Part shown: in pieces, positions 6,676 through 13,020 of the stretch
Layout: every line of letters begins with the position of its first letter
Position numbering within the stretch: the first letter of the stretch is position 1
Origin: an uncultured Eubacteriales bacterium
GTDB lineage: Bacteria; Bacillota; Clostridia; Oscillospirales; Oscillospiraceae
Direction of reading: 5' to 3'
Length of the DNA: 13,020 nucleotides
Assembly: GCA_900548625.1 (NCBI GenBank)
Contig: URLO01000053.1
Location: forward strand, 1 to 13,020
Notes under the pieces: model-generated
Databases searched by the model: none
What the model was told of the DNA's origin: nothing
The model's input: the letters and a program-made list of their open reading frames with translations, nothing else
Made by a program: the position numbers and the translations under genes

Positions 6676-6704
6676 AGTATACCAAACCGCAGATCATTTG
6701 TGGA
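6676..6704 (-). promoter_or_regulatory. Likely msmX promoter
   Basis: On the minus strand TCCACA (6699-6704) and TATACT (6676-6681) are 17 bases apart, each near the sigma-A consensus. The start would be about 180 bases before the msmX ATG, upstream of the displaced Shine-Dalgarno. Confidence 0.45.
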
Positions 6705-6758
6705 CTGTTGTTTTTTATAAAATATTGTGCCTCGTTTTGTTGATTTTGCGGATACGTC

Positions 6759-6786
6759 TTGCATTTTTCCCACCGCCTGATAGAAT
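6759..6786 (+). promoter_or_regulatory. Promoter of the DUF296-Nudix unit
   Basis: TTGCAT (6759-6764) and TAGAAT (6781-6786) are 16 bases apart, and a TGA just before the -10 makes it an extended -10 type. It lies 32 bases before the DUF296 start codon. Confidence 0.6.
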
Positions 6787-6817
6787 AGAAGGCAACCAAT
6801 TCAAGGGAGCGATGGAT

Positions 6818-7231
6818 ATGAAGGTCTACTGCCGCCGCCTGCACCGCGGCGATGATCTGCTCGCCGAGATCCGGCGTCTGGCACAGGAGGAGCATCTGGA
6901 GGCGGGCGTGGTCGTCTCCGCAGTCGGCTGCGTGTCCCGCGCGCGCATCCGCGACGCCTCGGGCGTGCATGTGCGCGAGGTAAACGAGCACTGCGAGATC
7001 GTGTCCCTGAACGGCACCGTCAGCGCAGCGCGCTGCCATCTGCATATCGCGCTGTCAAAGGAGGATCTCTCCACCGTGGGCGGCCATCTCCTGCCGGGCT
7101 GCATCGTGAACACCACCTGCGAGCTGATCGTCGCGCCGCTGCGCGGCTGGCGCTTCGGCACGGAGCAGGACGCGCAGACCGGCTACGACGAGATCGTATT
7201 TGAAGAAACGAACGCAGGAGAAGAAGCATGA
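6818..7231 (+). CDS. PPC/DUF296 domain protein
   Basis: This 137-residue single-domain protein belongs to the PPC (plants and prokaryotes conserved, DUF296) family, also linked to plant AT-hook proteins. Bacterial members are small trimeric proteins of unknown or putative DNA-related role, often with a metal bound by histidines. Matching features are RLHRGDDLLAEI (7-18), a central VVVSAVGCVSRARI (31-44), LNGTVSA (64-70), then HLHIALS (74-80) and GGHLLPGCIV (88-97). H74, H76 and H90 are candidate metal ligands. I chose the ATG at 6818: GGGAG ends 8 bases before it, while the in-frame ATG at 6812 is only 2 bases away. It overlaps the Nudix gene by ATGA, so the two are translationally coupled. 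Confidence 0.85.
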   Translation: MKVYCRRLHRGDDLLAEIRRLAQEEHLEAGVVVSAVGCVSRARIRDASGVHVREVNEHCEIVSLNGTVSAARCHLHIALSKEDLSTVGGHLLPGCIVNTTCELIVAPLRGWRFGTEQDAQTGYDEIVFEETNAGEEA

Positions 7232-7695
7232 TCAACACCAGTCTTTGCTACATCGAGCGCGGAGCGCAGTATCTGATGCTCCACCGCGTCAAGAAACAGA
7301 ACGACCAGAACCATGACAAGTGGATCGGCATCGGCGGAAAGTTCGAGCCCGGTGAAAGCCCCGAGGACTGCGTCCTGCGCGAGGTACGCGAGGAGACCGG
7401 ACTTACGCTCACGCACTGGCGCTACTGCGGCATCGTGACGTTCGTTCTCGCCGACTGGACAGAGTATATGCACCTGTTTTGCGCCGACGGCTTTGAGGGC
7501 ACGCTCCGCGAGTGCGACGAGGGCGTTCTGGAGTGGATCGACAAGAGCGCGCTGCGCGCGCTTCCGATGTGGGAGGGTGACAAGATCTTCCTCGACCTGA
7601 TGCAGGCGCACCGCCCCTTCTTCTCGCTCAAGCTCGTCTACGACGAGGCGGACGTGCTGCGCGCCGCCGTCCTCGACGGCAAGCCGCTTTTCTGA
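7228..7695 (+). CDS. Nudix hydrolase (MutT-like nucleoside triphosphate pyrophosphohydrolase)
   Basis: Nudix enzymes hydrolyse a nucleoside diphosphate linked to another group; members of this shape are often labelled 8-oxo-dGTP diphosphatase. The complete Nudix box is at residues 37-59: G37, E43, then REVREETGL (51-59), with the metal-binding E55/E56. The 155-residue length and early KWIGIGG (31-37) fit the MutT-like cytoplasmic group. The true substrate cannot be read from sequence. The ATG overlaps the stop of the DUF296 gene in ATGA, with AGGAG 7 bases upstream. A weak CCGC/GCGG hairpin (7701-7713) follows. Confidence 0.9.
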   Translation: MINTSLCYIERGAQYLMLHRVKKQNDQNHDKWIGIGGKFEPGESPEDCVLREVREETGLTLTHWRYCGIVTFVLADWTEYMHLFCADGFEGTLRECDEGVLEWIDKSALRALPMWEGDKIFLDLMQAHRPFFSLKLVYDEADVLRAAVLDGKPLF

Positions 7696-7724
7696 TTTTA
7701 CCGCGCCGTGCGGCATATTTTCTC

Positions 7725-7762
7725 TTGCTTTTTGTTGACATGCGGCGTATACTTGGTATCAG
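7725..7762 (+). promoter_or_regulatory. Probable glp operon promoter (two readings)
   Basis: A perfect TTGACA at 7735-7740 precedes a weak TATCAG (7757-7762) by 16 bases. Alternatively TTGCTT (7725-7730) and TATACT (7748-7753) are 17 bases apart. Either start would place the terminator at 7783-7828 in the leader of the operon. Confidence 0.55.
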
Positions 7763-7782
7763 GCAAATTTTTGTTGAGATTT

Positions 7783-7828
7783 TGAGTGTAACAAACAGCT
7801 GCCCGCTGTTTTGTTGCACTCATTTTTT
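7783..7828 (+). terminator. Leader terminator of the glp operon, likely GlpP target
   Basis: TGAGTG (7783-7788) pairs with CACTCA (7817-7822). The stem continues through a T-G pair, AACAAA/TTTGTT and CAG/CTG with a single bulged T (7809), over a 7-base loop, and is followed by six T (7823-7828). It sits between the promoter and the first gene and cannot end an upstream transcript usefully, since the Nudix gene ended 90 bases earlier. In Bacillus subtilis GlpP acts at such leader terminators, and glpP is the last gene of this operon. The target assignment is inference. Confidence 0.75.
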
Positions 7829-7846
7829 ATGTTTTGAGGTGAAACT

Positions 7847-9286
7847 ATGTACGATGTCATCATCATCGGCTGCGGCGTGGTCGGCGCGGCGTGCGCCTAC
7901 GAGCTGTCGCGCTACGACCTGTCCGTTGCGGTTCTGGAAAAGAGCAACGACGTTGCAAACGGCACCACCAAGGCAAACTCCGCCATCGTCCACGCGGGCT
8001 ACGACCCCCATCCCGGCACGAACATGGCGCGGCTGAACGTGGAGGGAAACCGGCTCATGCCGGAGCTCTGCAAAAAGCTGGATGTTCCCTTCCGGCAGAG
8101 CGGCAGCCATGTTCTGGCGTTCTGCGAGGCGGAGCTGGAAACGCTGAAGGCGCTCTACGCGCGCGGCGTTCAAAACGGCGTTGTGGGGATGAAGCTCCTC
8201 ACCGGCGACGAGGCGCGCGCCATGGAGCCGAATCTCTCCGAGGCGGTCTGCGGCTCTCTGTGGGCGCCGTCGGCGGGCGTGATCTCGCCGTGGGAGCTGA
8301 CGCTGGCGCTCATCGAGACCGCCGTCCGCAACGGCACGGAGCTGTATCTGCAATCGCCGGTGACGGCGCTTCGTCAGGAGGACGGCTGCTTCACCGCCGA
8401 GACGCCGAACGGCACGTTCCGGGCAAAATACGTCATGAACGCCGCCGGCGTCCACTGCGAGCAGATCGCCGCCATGCTCGGCTGCGCGGACTATGCGATC
8501 CAGCCCAACCGCGGGGAATACTACCTGCTCGACAAGTCCGAGGGTACGCGCGTGCACTCGACCATTTTCCAGTGCCCGAATGAAAACGGCAAGGGCGTGC
8601 TCGTCTCCCCCACCGTCCACGGCAATCTGATCGTCGGGCCGAACGCCGTCAACATCTCTGACCCCGACGGCACGGAGAACACCGCCGAGGGTCTTGCCTT
8701 CGTGCGGGAGATGGCGCTCAGATCCGTCCCCTCCATCTCCTTCCGCGAGAACATCCGCAACTTCTCCGGCGTCCGCGCCAACCACCCGGACGACGATTTC
8801 CTGATCGGTGAAAACCGCCGCGTCCCCGGCTTTTACGAGCTGGCTGGCATCAAAAGCCCCGGCCTCAGCTCCGCGCCCGCCATTGCAAGGGACGCGGCCG
8901 CGTGGCTCGCGGGCAAGCTGCCGCTGACGCAGAAGGCGCATTTCATTGACACCCGCCGCCGCATCCGCTTTCAGGAGCTCTCCGCCGAGGAGAAAAACGC
9001 CCTCATCCGCGAAAACCCGCTCTACGGCCGCGTGATCTGCCGCTGTGAGACCGTTACCGAGGGTGAGATCGTCGCCGCCATCCACTCTCCCGTTCCGCCC
9101 ACCACCGTCAACGGTGTCAAGCGCCGCGTGGGCGCGGGCATGGGACGCTGTCAGGGCGGCTTCTGCGGCCCGCGCGTGCAGGAGATTTTGTCGCGGGAGC
9201 TTGGCATTCCGATGGAACAGGTCTTGATGGATCAGCCGGGAACGTACATTCTGACCGGCGAGACGAAGGGAGGCGCGCACAAATGA
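7847..9286 (+). CDS. FAD-dependent oxidoreductase with C-terminal BFD-like Fe-S domain (GlpA-like glycerol-3-phosphate dehydrogenase)
   Basis: The likely reaction is oxidation of glycerol-3-phosphate to dihydroxyacetone phosphate. The 479-residue protein starts with a FAD-binding Rossmann motif, GCGVVG (8-13), ending in LEK (30-32). A DAO-type domain follows to about residue 370. The C-terminal domain has cysteines C398, C400, C435 and C440, in CRCETVTEGEI and GRCQGGFCGP, the pattern of the bacterioferritin-associated-ferredoxin-like 2Fe-2S domain found in GlpA. The start has GAGGTG 5 bases upstream. The stop overlaps the next start in ATGA. Position first in an operon with glpK and glpP supports the substrate. 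L-2-hydroxyglutarate-type oxidase (LhgO) relatives share this N-terminal domain, so the substrate remains an inference. Confidence 0.85.
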   Translation: MYDVIIIGCGVVGAACAYELSRYDLSVAVLEKSNDVANGTTKANSAIVHAGYDPHPGTNMARLNVEGNRLMPELCKKLDVPFRQSGSHVLAFCEAELETLKALYARGVQNGVVGMKLLTGDEARAMEPNLSEAVCGSLWAPSAGVISPWELTLALIETAVRNGTELYLQSPVTALRQEDGCFTAETPNGTFRAKYVMNAAGVHCEQIAAMLGCADYAIQPNRGEYYLLDKSEGTRVHSTIFQCPNENGKGVLVSPTVHGNLIVGPNAVNISDPDGTENTAEGLAFVREMALRSVPSISFRENIRNFSGVRANHPDDDFLIGENRRVPGFYELAGIKSPGLSSAPAIARDAAAWLAGKLPLTQKAHFIDTRRRIRFQELSAEEKNALIRENPLYGRVICRCETVTEGEIVAAIHSPVPPTTVNGVKRRVGAGMGRCQGGFCGPRVQEILSRELGIPMEQVLMDQPGTYILTGETKGGAHK

Positions 9287-10551
9287 AAACCTGTCAGCTT
9301 GCCATCATCGGCGGCGGCCCCGCCGGTCTTGCCGCCGCATGCGCAGCCTATGACGCGGGTCTGCGCGACATTCTGATCCTTGAGCGCGACCGCGAGCTGG
9401 GCGGCATTCTGAACCAGTGCATCCACAACGGCTTCGGCCTGCACCACTTCAAGGAGGAGCTGACCGGCCCGGAATACGCGGGACGGTTCATCGGCATGCT
9501 CCGCAGCACCTCCGTCCGTGTCCTGTCCGACACGATGGTGCTGGATGTGACGCCGGAAAAGCACGTCTGCTGCGTCAACACCACAGACGGCTATCAGGAG
9601 ATCTCCGCGCAGGCCGTCGTGCTGGCGATGGGCTGCCGGGAGCGCACACGCGGCGCGATCTCCATCCCCGGCACACGCTGCTCCGGCATTTTCACGGCCG
9701 GTGCGGCGCAGCGCTACGTGAACATCGAGGGCTATATGCCCGGAAAGCGCATCGTCATTCTCGGCTCCGGCGACATCGGCCTCATCATGGCGCGGCGCAT
9801 GACGCTCGAGGGTGCGAAGGTGCTCGCCTGCGTCGAGCTGATGCCGTATTCCTCGGGTCTGAACCGGAACATCGTGCAGTGCCTGCATGATTTTGATATC
9901 CCGCTCTATCTCAGCCACACCGTCACCGACATTCAGGGCAAGGACCGCCTTGAGCGCGTGGTCGTCTCCAAGGTCGGCGCCGACCGCCGCCCCATCCCCG
10001 GCACGGAGATGGTCTTTGACTGCGACACGCTGCTGCTGTCGGTCGGTCTCATCCCCGAAAACGAGCTGACGCGCCGCGCGGGCATCGAAATGGACCGCCG
10101 CACCAGCGGCCCCGGCGTGTTTGAGAACATGGAGACCTCGCTCCCCGGCGTGTTTGCCTGCGGAAACGTTGTCCATGTCCATGATCTGGTCGATTTTGTC
10201 ACGGCGGAGGCCGAAAAAGCCGGCCGGAGCGCCGCCGGATACGTTCTGCACGGCGCGGCGGCAGACGGCAGGACCTTCGCCACCGCCTGCGGCGCGTGCG
10301 TGACCTACACCGTCCCGCAGCACATCCGCCTTTCGGCGATGGAGGACCGGACCGAGGTCTCGTTCCGCGTGAACCGCAGCTTTGCAAAAAGCCGCGTGCT
10401 CGTGACGGACGAGACGGGCGCGGTCATCGCAAAATTCGCCCGTCAGCACATGGCCCCCGGCGAGATGGAGCACGTCGCGCTGCCGCGGGTGCTGCTGGAA
10501 AAGGCGGCGGGGCAGACGCTGACGCTCGCCTGTGAGGAGGTTTCGGAATGA
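9283..10551 (+). CDS. NAD(P)/FAD-dependent oxidoreductase, second subunit of the glycerol-3-phosphate oxidising complex
   Basis: This 422-residue flavoprotein is of the pyridine nucleotide-disulphide oxidoreductase type. The N-terminal FAD motif is GGGPAG (10-15); a second dinucleotide motif, GSGDIG (161-166), would bind NAD(P). The C-terminal FAD signature is GVFACGNVVHVHD (about 287-299). It resembles the HcnB/opine-oxidase group of amino-acid and polyol dehydrogenase subunits rather than classical GlpB. It overlaps both neighbours by ATGA, implying equal expression with the FAD/Fe-S subunit and the DUF1667 protein. A plausible role is passing electrons from the first subunit to NAD or a ferredoxin-like acceptor. 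That is inference; the family is widely annotated but poorly studied. Confidence 0.85.
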   Translation: MKTCQLAIIGGGPAGLAAACAAYDAGLRDILILERDRELGGILNQCIHNGFGLHHFKEELTGPEYAGRFIGMLRSTSVRVLSDTMVLDVTPEKHVCCVNTTDGYQEISAQAVVLAMGCRERTRGAISIPGTRCSGIFTAGAAQRYVNIEGYMPGKRIVILGSGDIGLIMARRMTLEGAKVLACVELMPYSSGLNRNIVQCLHDFDIPLYLSHTVTDIQGKDRLERVVVSKVGADRRPIPGTEMVFDCDTLLLSVGLIPENELTRRAGIEMDRRTSGPGVFENMETSLPGVFACGNVVHVHDLVDFVTAEAEKAGRSAAGYVLHGAAADGRTFATACGACVTYTVPQHIRLSAMEDRTEVSFRVNRSFAKSRVLVTDETGAVIAKFARQHMAPGEMEHVALPRVLLEKAAGQTLTLACEEVSE

Positions 10552-10892
10552 AAGAACTGATCTGCATCGTCTGTCCGAACGGATGCCACTTGAAAGTAGA
10601 CGAGGAAAACGGTTATAATGTGACCGGAAACAAGTGTGAGCGCGGCGCCGAGTACGGCAAGGCCGAGCTTCTGCACCCGATGCGCATGGTGACCAGCACA
10701 GTGCGCATCGAGGGCGCGTCCTGCCGCCGCCTGCCGGTCAAAACGAGCGCCGCCGTGGACAAGGACAAGATCTTCGACGTCATGGCGCTTCTGGACGGCG
10801 TGTGCGTCCGCGCACCCGTCCATGCGGGCGACGTGATCGTCCCCGACCTGTTCGGCACCGGCGTTTCCATCATTGCCTGCAAATCCATGTAA
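10548..10892 (+). CDS. DUF1667 protein, putative small Fe-S subunit
   Basis: This 114-residue protein begins KELICIVCPNGCHL, with cysteines C6, C9 and C13 and a fourth at C30 (GNKCERG). The spacing C-x2-C-x3-C-x16-C resembles the N-terminal 4Fe-4S motif of molybdopterin oxidoreductases. The rest matches DUF1667: KTSAAVDKDKIFDVM (about residues 65-79), then a segment ending in VHAGDVIVPDLFGTGVSI. The family has no settled function but is regularly found beside these two flavoproteins. The start overlaps the preceding stop by ATGA with GAGGAGG upstream, and glpK begins 30 bases after the stop. I read it as an electron-transfer or assembly subunit of the same complex. Confidence 0.85.
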   Translation: MKELICIVCPNGCHLKVDEENGYNVTGNKCERGAEYGKAELLHPMRMVTSTVRIEGASCRRLPVKTSAAVDKDKIFDVMALLDGVCVRAPVHAGDVIVPDLFGTGVSIIACKSM

Positions 10893-10922
10893 GCGAATAC
10901 TTTGAGGTCAGGAGGACAGACC

Positions 10923-12413
10923 ATGAGCCGTTATCTGCTCGCCCTCGATCAGGGCACGACCAGCAGCCGCGCGATCTTGTTTGACGAGGATCAGAACATC
11001 GTCTCCGTCGCGCAGAAGGAATTCACGCAGTACTATCCCGCCTCCGGCTGGGTCGAGCACAACCCGATGGAGATCTATTCCAGCATCTACGGCGTCATGA
11101 TGGAGGTCATCACGCAGTCCGGCATCGACGTGCAGGACATCGCCGCCATCGGCATCACAAACCAGCGTGAAACGACCGTCGTCTGGGACAAAACGACGGG
11201 ACGCCCCATCCACAACGCCATCGTCTGGCAGTGCCGCCGTACCGCGCCCATCTGCGACGAGCTGGCCGCGCGCGGTCTGACGGACTACATCAAAAAGACG
11301 ACCGGCCTTGTCCTCGACGCCTATTTTTCCGCCACAAAGATCAGGTGGCTGCTCGACAATGTCGAGGGCGCGCGTGAAAAAGCCGCCCGCGGCGAGCTGC
11401 TGTTCGGCACAGTCGATACGTGGCTCATCTGGAAGCTGACCGAGGGGCGCGTCCACATCACCGACTATACGAACGCCTCGCGCACGATGCTCTACGACAT
11501 CCACAATCTCTGCTGGGACGAGCGGCTTCTCCGGGAGCTGGACATCCCCGCCTCGATGCTGCCGGAGGTGCACGATTCCTCCGAGGTCTACGGCACCTGC
11601 AACATTCAGGGCGTGAACGTCCCCATCGCGGGCATCGCCGGCGACCAGCAGGCAGCGCTGTTCGGGCAGTGCTGCTTCCGCCCCGGCGACGCAAAAAATA
11701 CATACGGCACGGGCTGCTTCCTGCTCATGAACACCGGCGAGCAGGCCATCGAGAGCCGCCACGGTCTTGTCACCACCATCGCCATCGGTCTCGGCGGCAA
11801 GGTGCAGTATGCCCTTGAGGGCTCGATCTTCGTCGGCGGCGCCGTCATCCAGTGGCTCCGCGACGAGCTGCACTTCATCCGCGAGGCGCGCGACGCGGAA
11901 TACTTCGCCTCCAAGGTGCCCGACACCGGCGGCGTCTACCTCGTCCCGGCCTTCACAGGACTCGGTGCGCCGCACTGGGACATGTACGCGCGCGGCGCGC
12001 TGCTCGGCATCACGCGCGGCACCCGTCCCGAGCACATCATCCGCGCGGCGCAGGAGTCCATCGCCTACCAGTCCTACGATCTGGTCGATGCGATGGAGAA
12101 GGACTCCGGCGTCATGCTCTCCGAGCTGCGCGTGGACGGCGGCGCGACCCGCGACCGCTTTTTGATGCAGTTCCAGTCCGACATCCTCGGCCGCTCGGTG
12201 CGCCGTCCGATGATCCGCGAAACGACCGCGCTGGGCGCGGCGTATCTGGCCGGCCTTGCCGTCGGCGTCTGGAAAAGCACGGACGAGCTGCAAAGCCTCT
12301 GGCACTGCGACCTGACCTTTGCGCCGGAAATGGACGAGGTGCGCCGTCAGACGCTCCTGCGCGGCTGGCACAAGGCCGTCGGCCGGAGTCTTGACTGGGA
12401 GGAGCACGCATGA
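10923..12413 (+). CDS. glpK: Glycerol kinase GlpK
   Basis: It phosphorylates glycerol to sn-glycerol-3-phosphate with ATP in the cytoplasm. The 496-residue protein is full length for the FGGY family. The phosphate-binding loop is at the N-terminus (LDQGTTSSRA, 8-17). A family signature covers KTTGLVLDAYFSATKIRW (about 124-141), GIAGDQQAALFGQ lies about 237-249, and GGATRDRF falls in the second domain. In Bacillus and Enterococcus GlpK a histidine in the stretch YHFYG before VPIAG is phosphorylated by HPr. Here that stretch is shorter and reads YGTCNIQGVNVPIAG (223-237), without the histidine. I chose ATG 10923 because AGGAGG (10910-10915) precedes it; a longer frame from 10902 would include this ribosome site. 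It overlaps glpP by ATGA. Confidence 0.97.
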   Translation: MSRYLLALDQGTTSSRAILFDEDQNIVSVAQKEFTQYYPASGWVEHNPMEIYSSIYGVMMEVITQSGIDVQDIAAIGITNQRETTVVWDKTTGRPIHNAIVWQCRRTAPICDELAARGLTDYIKKTTGLVLDAYFSATKIRWLLDNVEGAREKAARGELLFGTVDTWLIWKLTEGRVHITDYTNASRTMLYDIHNLCWDERLLRELDIPASMLPEVHDSSEVYGTCNIQGVNVPIAGIAGDQQAALFGQCCFRPGDAKNTYGTGCFLLMNTGEQAIESRHGLVTTIAIGLGGKVQYALEGSIFVGGAVIQWLRDELHFIREARDAEYFASKVPDTGGVYLVPAFTGLGAPHWDMYARGALLGITRGTRPEHIIRAAQESIAYQSYDLVDAMEKDSGVMLSELRVDGGATRDRFLMQFQSDILGRSVRRPMIRETTALGAAYLAGLAVGVWKSTDELQSLWHCDLTFAPEMDEVRRQTLLRGWHKAVGRSLDWEEHA

Positions 12414-12967
12414 CGGCGCCCGACATCACCGCCTGCCCCGTCATTGCCGCCGTCAAAAACGAGGCGCAGCTCGCGCGGGCGCTGGAGTCCGAGTGCGAGG
12501 TCGTCTTTCTCCTCTTTGGCGACATTCTGAGCATCGCAGAGCTGACGCAGCGCACGGCGGACGCCGGTAAATATCCGGTCGTCCATCTCGACCTGATCGC
12601 CGGGCTGAGTCCGCGCGAGATCGCGGTGGATTTCATCGCGAAAACCACGTGCGCCTGCGGCCTGATCTCCACGCGGCCCGCGCTCATCCGGCGGGCAAAG
12701 GAGCTTGGGCTGTTCACCGTGCTGCGCGTGTTCGTGATCGACTCGATGGCGCTGGAAAACATCGCGCGGGACCGCGCGCTCGTTGAGCCGGACGTCTTTG
12801 AGATCCTCCCCGGCGTCATGCCGGACGTGCTGCGCCGCATCTGCGCGTCGATCTCCACGCCCGTGATCGCGGGCGGGCTGCTCTCGCAGAAAAAGGACGT
12901 GCTCGCGGCGCTCGACGCCGGAGCCGTTGCCGTCTCGACCACCGACGAGGCGCTCTGGCGCGCCTGA
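12410..12967 (+). CDS. glpP: Glycerol operon antiterminator GlpP
   Basis: GlpP is a glycerol-3-phosphate-responsive RNA-binding protein that prevents termination in glp leader mRNAs. The 185-residue protein matches the Bacillus subtilis family in length and motif order: an opening PVIAAVKNEAQL (about 7-18), VVHLDLIAGLS (about 57-67), GLISTRPALIRRAKELGL, the central LRVFVIDSMALE, EILPGVMPDVL, and a closing TPVIAGGLLSQKKDV...GAVAVSTT segment. The fold is an altered TIM barrel. The ATG overlaps the glpK stop in ATGA. Its predicted target is the leader terminator at 7783-7828 of its own operon. Confidence 0.93.
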   Translation: MTAPDITACPVIAAVKNEAQLARALESECEVVFLLFGDILSIAELTQRTADAGKYPVVHLDLIAGLSPREIAVDFIAKTTCACGLISTRPALIRRAKELGLFTVLRVFVIDSMALENIARDRALVEPDVFEILPGVMPDVLRRICASISTPVIAGGLLSQKKDVLAALDAGAVAVSTTDEALWRA

Positions 12968-12996
12968 AAACCGGAAAAAACGCAAGCAAACGGCGG

Positions 12997-13020
12997 CGGG
13001 TGCAACCTCAGTTGCACCCG
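12997..13020 (+). terminator. Probable terminator of the glp operon, cut by the window end
   Basis: CGGGTGCAAC (12997-13006) and GTTGCACCCG (13011-13020) form a perfect 10-bp stem with loop CTCA, 29 bases after the glpP stop. The following T-run, if any, lies outside the window. Confidence 0.7.

Noticed and set aside
6812..6817. ATG at 6812 as the DUF296 start
   Set aside because: It is in frame but only 2 bases after the GGGAG site; the ATG at 6818 has proper spacing.
7820..12407. Long minus-strand frames opposite the glp operon (7820-9280, 9232-10473, 10908-12407)
   Set aside because: All are exact shadows of conserved plus-strand enzymes. They have no ribosome sites and no recognisable motifs.

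Overview
The window reads as ordinary chromosome of a GC-rich member of the Bacillota, most likely class Clostridia. An Oscillospiraceae/Ruminococcaceae-type gut anaerobe is my inference from gene content; no taxonomic marker is present. Supporting signs are Shine-Dalgarno sites of the GGAGG type, consensus sigma-A promoters, a CIRCE (HrcA) operator, a TPP riboswitch using terminator control, a ThiT transporter, an MsmX-type shared sugar ATPase and a GlpP antiterminator. No transposase, integrase, phage gene or CRISPR array is visible.

Layout. (1) 1-581: a minus-strand tRNA-Met/tRNA-Glu pair with a near-perfect promoter and a strong terminator. It is followed by a 220-bp segment packed with hairpins and bounded by a second copy of the terminator. 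(2) 629-2128: the tRNA-modifying radical-SAM enzyme MtaB on the minus strand, divergent from (3) an HPr-like protein lacking the phosphorylatable histidine and a secreted D,D-carboxypeptidase (2151-3620). The carboxypeptidase ribosome site lies inside a terminator hairpin. (4) 3655-4545: promoter, TPP riboswitch, terminator and thiT. (5) 4555-5240: CIRCE operator, structured leader and hsp20. (6) 5260-6704: msmX on the minus strand, with a long structured leader and an isolated Shine-Dalgarno far from its start. (7) 6759-7695: a two-gene unit, PPC/DUF296 protein plus Nudix hydrolase. (8) 7725-13020: a glycerol-catabolism operon. Its order is a leader terminator, a FAD oxidoreductase with a C-terminal Fe-S (BFD-like) domain, a second FAD/NAD oxidoreductase, a DUF1667 protein, glycerol kinase and the GlpP antiterminator, with a terminator-like hairpin at the window end.

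How the genes work together. The glp operon should phosphorylate glycerol (GlpK) and oxidise glycerol-3-phosphate through a three-part flavin/Fe-S complex. GlpP, encoded last, is expected to read through the leader terminator in front of the first gene when glycerol-3-phosphate is present, giving positive feedback. The least characterised parts are the three-subunit oxidoreductase with DUF1667 and the hairpin-rich elements at 195-315 and 6507-6599. The expanded N-terminus of MsmX and the HPr-like protein without its histidine are also worth a look. Long open frames antisense to the real genes are composition artefacts of GC-rich codon use.
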